Origin: Epiperipatus broadwayi
Lineage: Eukaryota; Onychophora; Udeonychophora; Euonychophora; Peripatidae
Reading direction: 5' to 3'
Length of the DNA: 64,000 bases
Assembly (NCBI GenBank): GCA_028023455.1
Contig: JAQFVV010006453.1
Span: 126,001-190,000 of the forward strand
A model generated the notes under the pieces. That model saw only the letters and a list, made by a program, of their open reading frames with translations. It was not told the origin of the DNA and made no database searches. Position numbers and translations under genes: made by a program. Below, one piece after another: positions 33,508-45,634 of the stretch; within the stretch, counting starts at the first letter, position 1; each line of letters begins with the position of its first letter.

Positions 33508-33952
33508 AACTTTTGAAAGAAAAACCATTAGATCTTAACAAATAACGTGACTGTGTGCGAGATGAGAAATGAGATTCCAGTTCAGCATTCACAATATGAG
33601 GCTTATCAAAATGTTTATTTTCCTCAGTATTTTTACCTGTTAATTTTAAGTTAATATTGGATAAAAAGAGAGGTTTCCACATAGCTGAAATACATTGTGC
33701 TTCATCAGTTCTATTTAAACTAGTAGGTCTCTTTAATATTTCAATTGACTCTCTCATGGTTCTTAAATCATATCTTTCCAAATTAGCAAGTAGTTTTGTA
33801 TTGTCAAAATTAGGTTTGTGATCAGTTTCTAAATAATGGGAAGTAAAAACTGATGTGCTAATTTAAAGTTGAAAAGCATTTTTATGTTCCTTAATTCTGA
33901 CATTAATTCATCTATTAGACTGACTCACATAGCCTCTTGAGCACTGGAAACT
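33506..33952 (-). pseudogene. PLE-A GIY-YIG domain, pair 2 left copy
   Basis: It carries the C-terminal half of the GIY-YIG module (ERYDLRTMRESIEILKRP and following). An in-frame stop (TAA near 33862-33866) splits it from the N-terminal part. It mirrors 33954-34421. Confidence 0.7.
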
Positions 33953-33953
33953 C

Positions 33954-34421
33954 CAAGGAGTTTATGAAATTCCGTGTTTCCAGTGCTCAAGAGGCTACGT
34001 GGGTCAGTCTAATAGACAAATTAATGTCAGAATTAAGGAACATAAAAATGCTTTTCAACAAAAAATTAGCACATCAGTTTTTACTTCCCATTATTTAGAA
34101 ACTGATCACAAACCTAATTTTGACAATACAAAAATACTTGCTAATTTGGAAAGATATGATTTAAGAACCATGAGAGAGTCAATTGAAATATTAAAGAGAC
34201 CTACTAGTTTAAATAGAACTGATGAAGCACAACGTATTCCAGCTATGTGGAAACCTCTCTTTTTATTCAATATTAACTTAAAATTAACAGGTAAAAATAC
34301 TGAGGAAAATAAACATTTTGATAAACCTCATATTGTGAATGCTGAACTGGAATCTCATTTCTCATCTCACACACAGTCACGTTATTTGTTAAGATCTAAC
34401 GGTTTTTCTTTCAAAAGTTAA
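33954..34421 (+). pseudogene. PLE-A GIY-YIG domain, pair 2 right copy
   Basis: From the palindrome centre the frame is open: QGVYEIPCFQCSRGYVGQ (GIY-YIG with CxxC), then NVRIKEH, TSHYLETDHKP and the family tail. There are about 155 codons without a stop. Only the RT is missing, since this is where the inverted copy begins. The first in-frame ATG is at 33999, but homology starts at 33954. Confidence 0.75.
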
Positions 34422-34461
34422 CCTTGAAAATGGCGGTTGCTATTCCGTCGAAATATCGGTG
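34420..34461 (+). ncRNA. Hammerhead-like motif, PLE-A pair 2 (right arm)
   Basis: CC, core TTGAAAA (34424-34430), helix II GGCGG (34432-34436)/CCGTC (34445-34449), GAA, ATAT (34453-34456), C34457 and GG. U3 and A8 could pair in place of C3-G8. It matches pair 1 except in the core and the loop. Confidence 0.55.
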
Positions 34462-34514
34462 CTCAACGGAAAATAAGACACGGTACATCCCAAAAACTTA
34501 TAATTTATCTACAT

Positions 34515-37020
34515 ATATATATGTGTGTGTGAATTTAAGCTACCTGTGGTTCATCTCGATTCATTTCATTCTAAAATTAGCTTTTCTAATTAATTATTGT
34601 GCTGCTATCTGATGACTCAAGGTCACATACATACTATTCTTACATTTAAGTTAATGGATAGGTCTAATTAGAATTAATATTAAAGTTAGATGTTAGAATT
34701 AGTTGAGGCTCATGCTCCATCAGTGATGCTAGTGGGCCAGAGTGTAGAAAAGATTAATTGCTTGCCTTGAAAATGTTAATTAGTTGGTGGATTTAGAGAG
34801 TGGGTAAACAGGGCAGAATCCATAAGTATTCTTTATCTTTGATCTCCCATATGGTTGGATTCGAGATACTTTTACTTAGGCTGTGAATTGTGTTGAGTTA
34901 ACATAAATTTTGACTGATACAATACCAAACCCTTAAATGCAAGCAAGTAAATATCTCGAAAATTTGGAGAAAGAAATCATTAAGGTTAAACTTATTATTA
35001 TTTTTTGTTTATTAATACAGCATATTAAGATCAAAATGATGTCAACAATGAAAATAAAAGGGTGAACCTGAAAGTCATGCATTAATAAATCAAACATAAA
35101 ACAACAATTTAATTATTTTAAAAAAGAAGAAAAAATGATTGCAAATAGATTACATCATCAAGAAAATTTACTTTTTAAATTCCTAAAACTAATTTATTCA
35201 TCTACTATCCTTAACATTAGAGCTCATAAGCCATTACAATTGCAACTTGAGAAAGTTGATTAAAGAACTCATCACCAATTCCATAAAGCTTATATTTTAA
35301 TCCGAGTTATAAGCTAGGAAAGAACAAATCATGCATGGCTAGGAAGTGAGAAAACATCTAGGGGATGGAGCTGCTGATTGTACAATCATGAATTTCTGAT
35401 ATGATTATCATTTAAAATTAACATCCATGATGACCATGCTAACAAAAAAATCTACAATGTGCTAAAGCCAAGTAAAGAAATGATCTCAACACAGAATAGT
35501 TTATAAAAGGAATCACCACCATGAAGATCCAAATTGTGACTGAGTACCATCAGATGAACTACCACCCAGTTAATGCAAAGGAACTTTTCTAAAAGGAAAA
35601 GATACTTCAACATTATTCAGTGTGAACTGTTATATTTTTAACTGGTCAGACTACACTACACTGGATTAATATGTCATGTTATCTTTTTTTAATTTTCTTT
35701 TGCTTGTTAAACTGATTTCTTTCTTTTGAAATAGAATCAATTTTTTCAATCATCAACTAGTCTATGGGGAAGGAGAATCATCAATTATAATATTAAATTT
35801 TCATTTAAGAATAAAATATAGGTGCAGACTCCTGAGCCTGCTTGCTAATAGATGCATAAATCTACTGATTTGAAGGGTGAGACTTTATTCTTATATAATA
35901 TTAAGCACTTACAGTTTGACAATTACAATCATTTGATATATGTTTTTGTTCAATTAATTTAATTACCAATTATTTGTTATTCGGAATATATTACTAAACC
36001 CTTGAATGATTGGTTTGTTCTATCATAGATCTATATGACACCAGAATAGGAGAGGGCTTAGAATCTAAAAGCAACTCTCAACAGATCACAAAATATAGTC
36101 AGATGGAGTGGAAATTAATGACCAAATGATTTTCATGGAATTTTAGTTAGCAATGAGTTCATTGTTAAAATATAGTTTTGAAATCGTCTTCAATGTAAAT
36201 TTGAGATTGTTAAATTGGAATGAGGAATGATTATCTTTCATAGGAATCAAAGGTATGGGTTAGTAAATAGTTAATGAATACAAATGAAGGATGACCATTC
36301 CTATACAATTATTAAAATAAGAAAAAACATTATTTTTGTTACAAAACAATCATGAATGAAAACCATCATCAAAATTATCTTGTTATACATTAAATATTAA
36401 ATTAAAGTGGTTGTTTTTCATTTTATTTGTCTATTTTCCAATTAATCACATAATACACATATCCATTGCACATGTCAGTCATGAAATAATCATATCTTGA
36501 AGTAAAGTACATGTACATTCTTTCTGAGTTTGAACTCTGTGGGATAATGAGGATCAAGAAGAGATCAAGTAAAAAAAGTTATGCAAGTGTGAACTCCATC
36601 TCACCCTATTATTAATTATCGTGGGACTGCTTCATGAAACTTAGATAAATCATCAAATAACTGATTTGTCTTATCATGTTTAATGCCCTACTTAGACCAA
36701 TGGGCAACCATAGTTAAGTACACCTTCCAAGGAAAATAGTTAATCCTGTTACATATGCTGCCCAATGCCTTGGGACTCTTAAATAAGAGCATGGCATCAT
36801 AGATTTCATCCCATCACATATAGCATGACCAATAATGGAATATGAAACATTGTCCATCCCATTACATATGGCATCCAATGATCGAGCTGTTTTGTTTTCC
36901 TATTGAACATTTCCAATCTATTACATATGACTCCAAGAGGAATCAAAGGGTCTCCTTTCAGTTAATAGCAAACTCCTTAAAGGAACCGAGCAGGGCAAAT
37001 TCCTAATGTCCACTCCATAC
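34515..37020. other. No gene recognised; degenerate short repeats near the end
   Basis: Mostly AT-rich. Between about 36744 and 36935 a 'ttacatatg' motif followed by 'c(c)aat' or similar recurs four times at 48-66 base spacing, probably a decayed minisatellite. No coding signal was found. Confidence 0.45.
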
Positions 37021-37029
37021 GTTCTTGTC

Positions 37030-40000
37030 GTTGCAGCTGTTATTACTATATGTTTATTCATATAGTATACGAACATGGATGGGCTGCTCACCAACACGCA
37101 TTAGCCAGCGTGGTGAGTTTATTGGCTTTTTACCTCTGAGTTTAAGATCAAGAAACACCATGGTCTTTCTTCTCAGTGCCTGATAAGGCAGAATGAATGT
37201 TTGTGTAAATGATAAAGATTTTTCCCAATTATACAATTATGACAGACAAAAATAAAGCATGGCCCTTAATCCCAGGAGGCTGTAAAGTCACCAACCAAGG
37301 CAGCGGTTGGTGGCTGAAGGCGGAGGGTGCTAAGAATATCCTGGAGGCGGACCCAGGCTGCCATTTGATGATGACTTTTTATTTAGGTACTTACAACTGC
37401 AGATCACTTTCAAGTGAAGGAAGATTGCAAGAATTAGAAGAAGAACTCTCTTATATTAAATGGGATATTATTGGACTTTGTGAAGTTAGAAGAAAAGGTG
37501 AAGAGACAATTGATTTAAAAAGTGGACATATGCTCTATTATAAAGACACAAATATTGGAAATACAAGTGGAGTAGGATTCATTATAAATAAAAAGTGGAA
37601 GAACAATATTGTGGAGATTGATGGTGTATCAGACAGAGTGGCAAGATTAGTTATACAACTTAATAGCAGATATCAAATGCAGATAATTCAGGTTTATGCC
37701 CCATCAAGTTCTCACAGTGATGAAGTAGTAGAAGATTTTTATATGGATGTACAAAAGGCTTTTGATCAGAGTAAACAACATTTTAAAATTGTTATGGGAG
37801 ATTTTAATGCTAGAATTGGTAAACAAATGAAAGATGAAAGTGTTGTAGGTAATTTTGGTTATGGTAATAGAAATGAGAGAGGGCATAGACTTGTGGAGTT
37901 TGCAGAGAAGGAAAAACTTTATATTATGAATTCTTTTTTTGAGAAAAATGTTAGAAGGAAATGGACATGGAAGCATCCAAATGAAGGTACAGCAGAATTG
38001 GATTATATTTTGACTAACAGGAAATACATATTTCAAGATTGTAATGTTCTTAATAAATTTAACACAGGAAGTGATCATCGATTAGTAAGGGGTAAGATAC
38101 ATGTTAATGTAAAACTAGAGAGACAAAAATTATTAAGAAAAACTATATTTACAGTTGATATTCCTAATCTTCAGAAACATTCTAATGAATTTAAATTAGA
38201 ACTTACAAATCGGTTTCAAGTATTAGTAGATTTTGAACATGATTCAGATTTGAATGAAATTAATATGAAAATAACTGATACACTTTTAAAAACTGCAACA
38301 AAGATAGCTGGTAGAAAAAAGCAGCAATTGACTAATAAAATTTCTACTGAGTCTAGAGAACTTATGAAGAAAAGAAGGAATATGAAGATATGCAAGAATG
38401 ATGCATTAAAAAGAATTGAATATCTCGAATTTTGTAAAATGGTGCGGAAAAGAGTTGAAAATGATATAAGAAAGTATAACTGTGAACTAGCAAGAAAAGC
38501 TGTAGAAGAAAATAAAAGTCTTAAGAATGTAAAACAACATTTTGGTATTGGTAGGAAATTTATATCTGCAGTAAGGAAAAAAGATGGAATTATTACTAAA
38601 AAGAGGGATGACATTATGAAATTGGTAGAAGATTTTTATCAAGAATTATATAGTAATAAAGAACAAGTACCTCCTATATCTATTACATCTTCCGAATTGC
38701 CCAGAATTTTAAATGAAGAAGTGAGAAATGCAATTAAATGTATGAAAAAAGGAAAGGCTCCAGGTAATGATGGAATTATAATTGATATATTAAAAGAAGC
38801 AGGTGAAGAAACAGAAAAAATATTAGCAAAGTTATATACCAAATGTCTAAATGATAAAGATGTACCGGATGATTGGAAGAATGCAGTAATAATATTAATA
38901 TTTAAAAAAGGTGATAAAGAAGATATTAGAAATTACAGACCTATCAGCCTTTTATCAGTTTTATATAAAATTTTTACCAAGATAATTACAACTCGTCTAC
39001 AGAGAACCTTGGATTTTCACCAACCAAGAGAACAAGCTGGATTTAAAAGTGGTTTTAGTACAGTAGATCATATTCAAGTATTGAGAGAAGTTATAGAAAG
39101 GACAAATGAATATGAGTTGTCATTATGTTTTGGATTTGTAGATTATGAAAAGGCATTTGATTCTATAAACATTTCTTCAGTGATTAAAGCATTGGATCAT
39201 CAAGGTATAGATCCAGGATATTGTCATATTTTAAAGAATATTTATAAAAATGCAACAGCAACAATTAGATTACATAATGATACTGGGAAAGTCAACATTG
39301 AGAAAGGTGTAAGACAAGGTGACTCCATATCTCCAAAACTTTTTACAGCAGTGCTGCAAGAAGTATTTTGTGGATTAAAATGGGAAACTAAAGGAGTGAA
39401 AGTAAATGGAGATTATTTAAGTCATTTAGATTTTGCAGATGATGTAGTTGTTTTTGCAAATAATGCTTCCTAGCTGCAGGAAATGTTTCAGGAGTTATCA
39501 GATGAAAGTAGGAAAGTAGGACTAAAGATAAATGTTAAAAAGACTAAAGTAATGTTTAATCGATTTGCTCAAAATATGAAAATAAAGATTGATTATGATG
39601 AATTAGAAGAAGTTAAGAGTTACAAATACCTTGGTCAGATTATTAATACAGATGGAAACATAATAGAGGAAATTAATCATAGAATTAAACTTGGTTGGAG
39701 TGCTTTTGGTAGAAATAACTTGATATTAAAAGGAAATATGCCTATGTGTTTGAAAAGAAAGGTTTTTAACAAATGTGTTTTACCAGTTCTTACTTATGGA
39801 TCTGAGACTTGGACACTTAATAGAAGATCAATACAGAGACTTCAGACCACTCAAAGAAGTATGGAGAGATGTATGTTGGGAGTAACAAGAAGAGATTGAA
39901 AATGCAATGTATGGGTAAGAGAACAAACAGGTGTTACTGACCTCATTGAAAAAATTAAAAGATTGAAGTGGAGTTGGGCTGGACATATTGCTAGAAGAGA

Positions 40001-40225
40001 TGATAATAGATGGGCAATTGAAATTTTAAACTGGATTCCAAGAGATTGTAAAAGACCCAGAAGGAGACCACATGTAAGATGGATGGATGAAATAAGAAAA
40101 TGTGTAGGGGTGATGTGGAGAAGAGAAGCTAAAGATCGGAGAAGATGGATTAAACTTGGAGAGACCTTCATCCTGCAGTGGATTGATAATGGTTGATAAT
40201 GATGATGATGATGACATATGACTGT
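37030..40225 (+). mobile_element. Nearly full-length RTE-clade LINE
   Basis: A 5' part unusually GC-rich for the window (about 37060-37370) is followed by a single long coding region of endonuclease and reverse transcriptase. A very short 3' end then runs into 'gatgatgatgatgat'. Lack of poly-A and a trinucleotide-type 3' tail are typical of RTE elements. Three truncated relatives (4345-5505, 44978-45625, 62078-62990) share the tail. The 5' boundary is approximate. Confidence 0.85.
37209..40196 (+). pseudogene. RTE endonuclease-reverse transcriptase, two in-frame stops
   Basis: One frame of about 995 codons is interrupted only by TAG at 39471-39473 and TGA at 39897-39899. Domains by residue: APE-like endonuclease about 57-298 ([33 protein letters not shown] 196-204, GSDHRLV 287-293). 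RT about 510-750 ([18 protein letters not shown], motif [11 protein letters not shown] 644-653, motif [12 protein letters not shown], motif C FADD 742-745). After the first stop come the thumb and LTYGSETW. After the second come GHIARRDDNRW and a basic RPRRRPHVRW tail typical of RTE proteins. The TGA sits where relatives are likely to have arginine, consistent with CGA-to-TGA decay. Translation may begin at 37209 or near 37368. Confidence 0.88.
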
Positions 40226-40250
40226 CCCATTACAATATATATATATATAT

Positions 40251-41898
40251 ATAATTTGGTTGAAATATTTCCAACTATTGAATAAATGAAATATTTAAGT
40301 ATTTAATTTAAATAATTGGGATTTTTTCATAAATATTGCAGTGTACTCAGCATAACTGTGAGTACTATGAATCTGATGCTGTACATTGAAAGCATTCTCA
40401 GCTACACTTAATGATAATAAAAATCAATATAAAAATCTTTTCTTTCACTAACTTTAGAAATGTTTCTGCCAAGTTATTACAAACAATAATGAAAAGAATA
40501 ATAAAGGATATATTGTTTGTCAATAATTTTATTATAATTGCATTTTATTTTTAATTTTGTGTTGGGCTGTTCTAGTCATCCTTTGTATTGTTAAATGTTT
40601 TATTTATAATCTTTCCAAATACATCAAATTATTAATATTTATGCACAGATTAGTGTAGTATAATTATACACAGATTAGTGTAGAACCCAATATTTTAAAT
40701 ATTTTCTTTTCTTTTTCACCTAATGCTGGTTTGACTAATGACAGTAATAGAATTTTACTCATAAAATGCACTCATCTGAACATAAAAATATTTTAAAATA
40801 CAGCAACCAGTAATGCGACTTTCTTTTAACACAAATTATTCTTAGTCTGTGTGTATATATAATTTTATTTCATCAATATATTTGACATATAAAGATTTGC
40901 AACAAAAAAACCCATTAAATTATAACACATGGAATATCAGCTGTTTTAACTATTTAAATTATCATATTTAACTAAAATCAAAGTCATAAATATTATCAAG
41001 ACAAATTTACCTGAATCAGTTACATTCAAATGTTCTGTTAACAATATTCACTATATTGTTTTTTAGCATTCAATATTTTGTTCCCGAGATGTGTGATGGT
41101 TGCAATTTAATATTTGGCTAATACAAATAGTGTTTTGATTTGGTATAACTTAAGGTCTCTCTCCTATATAGACATTTTTCTGTTTTTTATTATATGTTAT
41201 TGGGACAGAAGTCAAGAAATTGAATTTGCATTTTCCACCCTCTACTCAGAAATTTTGTGAACATTTTTGTTACAGATTTAAAATTATATATATGTTTTTT
41301 CTAATATTTTATTTTTTTTAAACAATCAAAAGATGTCAGAATAATCAAATAAGCAAATATTCAAAGTTTCTTAACCTCCCTGATGATGAATGCCTATTAT
41401 ATATTTGGTGATCTCACACTTTTGCAAGATTACTTTGAGAAATTATTATGATGGTCTAAAAACTTGATTTTTTTTAAAAGTCTATGATTATTTCTTTATA
41501 GTAATTGAGCCATAATTATTGGAAATCAAAAATATATATTATTACATTTTTTTACAGAAATGTTTCATTTTTAAAAATAAAAGAATATATTCTTCTGAAT
41601 AATGTTACCATAGAGATTATGGTCATGGAAAATATGATTGTCTAGAAATAAAAAATCTCTTATAATATTTAATGATATAAAAATTACAAACTTTTTTAAA
41701 GTTTTAAAACATAAATTTATAGATTTACTAGATATTAAAAATAATTTATTCAGATTTTTAAAACAAATATCAAACAAAGAAGAAATTTGATGATGAAACA
41801 GTGCTTTGTTTTATTTAAAATCTAATTTTTTTAATAATTTAAATCAAATGTGATTTTATAAAATTTATTTAATTTCTAAACAAAAATATCTATCAAAT
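40251..41898 (+). repeat. Duplicated 1.65-kb unit, copy 1
   Basis: It begins 'ataatttggttgaaat' and ends 'aaaatatctatcaaat', and aligns along its whole length with 42321-43984 at perhaps 85-90% identity by eye. It is non-coding. Short frames on the minus strand are shared by both copies only because of the duplication. Confidence 0.85.
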
Positions 41899-41936
41899 AC
41901 AGTAACAAGTATCTTCCTCAGTATATATATATATTA

Positions 41937-42298
41937 TAATGATCGAAATGAAAGTGAAGATCGAATCTAACCGCAAACTACGATATCTGCTCTACAAGGC
42001 GCCATCTAGGCATTTAAACCTAGAAAAATTTATAGAGTAGGCAGATACGCACTGTTAAGATTCCACTTTATTTAACTATTCAGATCGTTAGCCCAAGTCA
42101 CTAGCTCAGTGGAGACGCAGAGATAAAAATCTATATCTTAATTTATATCTTAAATATAAATAAATAAAAGCCACTGTGCGAATGTATATACGTTTAACAA
42201 AACATTTTAATTTTAGCGTTTAGTTTTTTACTTTTATTTGCGAACTTTTAAGGTTTTATTTTAAACTAATGTAATGACATATTTATATATCGTTACAA
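41937..42298. mobile_element. Non-autonomous deletion derivative of the 1.8-kb element
   Basis: It joins the left 240 bases (as at 25858-26100) directly to the right 115 bases (as at 27523-27642) of the larger element. The junction falls at a shared CTG (42174-42176), a microhomology breakpoint. It is flanked by TA repeats on both sides. It lies exactly between the two duplicated 1.65-kb units. MITEs commonly arise this way. Confidence 0.75.
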
Positions 42299-42320
42299 TA
42301 TATATATATATATATTTGTA

Positions 42321-43984
42321 ATAATTTGGTTGAAACATTTCCAACTATTGAATAAATGAAATATTTATGTATTTTATTTAAATAATTTGGGATTCTCTCA
42401 TAAATATTGCAGTGTACCCAGCATACCCATGAGTGCTATGAATCTGATGTTCTACATTGAAAGCATTCTCATCTATACTTAATAATAATATAAGTAAATA
42501 TAAAAATCTTTTCTTTCACTAACTTTAGAAATGTTTCTGCCAAGTTATTACAAACAATAATGAAAAGAATAACAAAGGATATATTGCTTGTCAAAAATTT
42601 TATTATGATTGCATTTTATGTGTAATTTTGTGTTGGGATGTTATGGTCATCTTTTGTTTTGTTAAATGTTTTATTTATAATTTGTCCAAATACATTCAAT
42701 TATTAATAATTGTGCACAGATTAATGTAGAACTCAATATTTTAAATGATACTCTCTTTTCTTTTTTGCCTATTGCTGGTTTGACCAATGACCATAATAGA
42801 ATTTTACTCTTAAAATGCACTCATCTGAACATAAGAACATTTTTGAATACAGCAACCAGTAATTCAACTTTCTTTTAAAACAAATTATTTTAGTTTATGT
42901 ATGTATATAAATTTATTTCATGAATATATTTGATATATAAAGATTTTCAACAAGAAAAACATTAAAATTATAACACATGGAATATCACCTCTTTTAACTA
43001 TTTAAATTATCATATTTAACTAAAATCAAAGTCATAAATATTATTAAGCCAAATTTACCTGAATCAATTACATTCAAATGTCCTATTAACAATGTTCATT
43101 CTATATTGTCAATTTTTTTAGCATTCAATATTTTGTTTTCTGAGATGTGTTTTAGTTGCAATTTTGATTTGGTATAACTTCAAGGTCTATCTGCCATATA
43201 TACATTTTTCTGTTTTTTATTACAATATGTTATTGGAACAGAAGTCAAGAAATTGAATTTGCATTTTCCATTCTCTACTCAGAAATTTTATGAACCTTTT
43301 TTTTTTTTACAGATTTAAAGTTATATATATGTTTTTTTTTTAATATTTTAATTAAAAAAAAAATCAAAAAATATCAGGATAATCAAATAAGCAGATCTTC
43401 AAAGTTTCTTAAACTCCCTGATGATAAATGTCTATTATATATTTGGCAATCTCAAACTTTCAAGATTACTTTGAGAAAATATTATGATGGTCTAAAAACT
43501 TGATTTTTTTTGAAGAGTTTATGATTATTTCTATATAATAATTGTATAATAATTATTGGAAATCAAAAATATATTTTATTACATATTTATTTTTTATAGA
43601 AATGTTTTATTTTTAAATATAAATGAATATATTCTTCTGAATACTGTTACCATAGAGATTATGGTCATGGTAAAATACAACTGCCTAGAAATAAACATTC
43701 TGTTATAATATTTAATGATATCATAAAAATTACAAAAGAATTGTAAAATTTTAAAGCATAAATTGATAGATTTATTAGATATTAAAAATAATTTGTTCAG
43801 ATTTTTAAAACAGACATCAAACAAAGAAGATTTTATTCATTTTGCAAATTGAGTCTGCTCCACCTGAAATTTGATGATGAACAGTGCTTTGTTTTGTTTA
43901 AAATATGATTTTTTCAATAATTCCAAAAGTCAAATGTGATTTTTTAAAATTTATTTAATTTCTAAACAAAAATATCTATCAAAT
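42321..43984 (+). repeat. Duplicated 1.65-kb unit, copy 2
   Basis: The counterpart of 40251-41898, with scattered substitutions and small indels. Its 5' flank is the TA tract at the right end of the MITE. Copy 1 also has a similar 'ttacaatatata' 5' flank, so the MITE end may have belonged to the ancestral unit. Confidence 0.85.
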
Positions 43985-44975
43985 GAGATCAAATTAATTA
44001 TTCTCTGATTAATAATAATGATTTAATATTAAAGTGAAAGTTGAAAGCCTAAAGTAAGAGCAAACAAAGAAATCTGTCAGAATACAGAAGGGTTAATTCT
44101 CAGAATGTTATTGTGATGATAGTGATGAGTAATGGATAGATATATTTCTACAAATGCATGATAGTCCACTCAGTTCTCATTGCAAGCAAGTCAGAGTATA
44201 ATTACCACTTATAATCTTCAATTCTTTCAATAAATTTGTATTTATTTCTGCATGCTTAACTAGAACTGTCTTAATTAAATTTGTGCATCATTTATAAGTT
44301 CTTTTGATATATATCATTGTTTAATATAAATATTTTTTCACAGTTAAAATTATGTTGCTTAAACTCATCAATTAATTCTTTTATCTGTCTTATATTTACA
44401 AAGCTATTTATATTAATTAAAATAATACATGTTATATATATATTCAAGAAATAAAACAACAACTTGATATTTTAAAAAAGCAAAATAATTACACCCTTTT
44501 AAAAAAAATATAAAGTTGGCAATTTTATTTAATGAATCTTTGATATTGTCTTTATCAGAATTTTTTTAATTATTTTTGTAAGACCATATTCATTTAGACA
44601 TATGCATAATAGATTGACAAAATACCTTTGAAATAAATTGCAACTTCAGTCATAATGCATAAAACATCTATAATGTAGTCACATTATTAAAAAAAAACAA
44701 TCAAACAATCTGCATTATATATACATCTCAAGACTAATCTTTTTCATCAACTGCCCAAAGTTATACCAACTTTTTATGCAAATATAGCTGCCTTCCTATC
44801 CAACATTAATAACAGTATAGTGACTAATCCAGTGTAAAAAGTGAGTAATCATTGATATGTCATTTATAAACCAGCCTATAGAATCATACTTCATTTTATT
44901 AATTACACTTAGATTGATAAATCAATCATTTAAATAAGAAATTAAATATATTAGTATATCTAGAAATATGTAAAG
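43985..44975. other. No gene seen
   Basis: AT-rich sequence with no recognised element. Confidence 0.5.
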
Positions 44976-44977
44976 AC

Positions 44978-45625
44978 AAATGATAAAAAGACCAAAGTAA
45001 TGTTCAATGAATTTTCTCAAAAGAAAAAAATAAAGATTGGTAAAGATGAGTTAGAAGAAGTTAAAAACTACAAAAACTTTGGCAAGATTATTACTACATA
45101 TGGAAACATAAAGAATAAATTTACTCATAGAATTAAATATGGTCAGTAAAAATAACTTATTATTAAAAGGAAATATGTCTATGTCTTTGAAAAAAGGAAG
45201 CTTTTTATTAAATGTGTTTTACCCATTCTTACTTATGGATCTAAGATTTGGATACATAACAGAAAAGCAGTGCAGAGACTTTAGATCACTCAACAAAGTA
45301 TGGAAATATGCATGTTGGAAATAATAATAAGAGATTGAAAGTGAAATACAAGAATAAAAGAACAAGCGAGTGCTACTGACTTTATTAAAATAATTAAGAA
45401 ACAAAATGGAGTTGAGCTGGACATATTGATAGAAAAGATGCTGATAGTCAGTTGAAATCTTAAACAGGGTTCCAAGAGATTGTAAAAAACCTAGAAAAAG
45501 GCCACATGCAAGATGGATGGATGAAATAAGGAAATTTGCTGGAGTGATGTGAGGATGAGATAAAAAAAAATGGATTTAACTTGGGAGACCTTTATCCTGT
45601 AATGGATTGATAGTGATTGAAAATT
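44978..45625 (+). pseudogene. Decayed RTE fragment, 3' end
   Basis: It corresponds to the last 0.65 kb of the RTE at 37-40.2 kb. The traces include 'gaccaaagtaatgttcaatg' (TKVMFN), 'cttacttatggatct' (LTYGS), 'gccacatgcaagatggatgg' and the terminal 'tggattgatagtgattga'. Frameshifts are numerous. It is 5'-truncated, as usual for LINE insertions. Confidence 0.8.
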
Positions 45626-45634
45626 ATGATAATG

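Larger units (their letters stand above)
33416..34512. mobile_element. Penelope-like element family A, palindromic pair 2
   Basis: A minus-strand copy (33416-33951) and a plus-strand copy (33953-34512) of the PLE-A 3' end meet head to head with almost no spacer. Each arm is about 536 bases and carries most of the GIY-YIG domain, the hammerhead-like motif and the terminus, which reads 'gtagataaattataag' outward. No RT is present. Both arms remain similar, so the palindrome probably formed in one event. Confidence 0.84.

Noticed and set aside
37704-38842. Minus-strand open frames across the RTE element
   Set aside because: They are antisense to a clearly identified endonuclease/RT frame and encode only low-complexity hydrophobic sequence.
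41571-43824. Two similar minus-strand open frames (41571-41777 and 43594-43824) look like paralogous small proteins
   Set aside because: They lie at equivalent places in the duplicated 1.65-kb units. The similarity comes from DNA duplication and the composition is that of AT-rich non-coding DNA.
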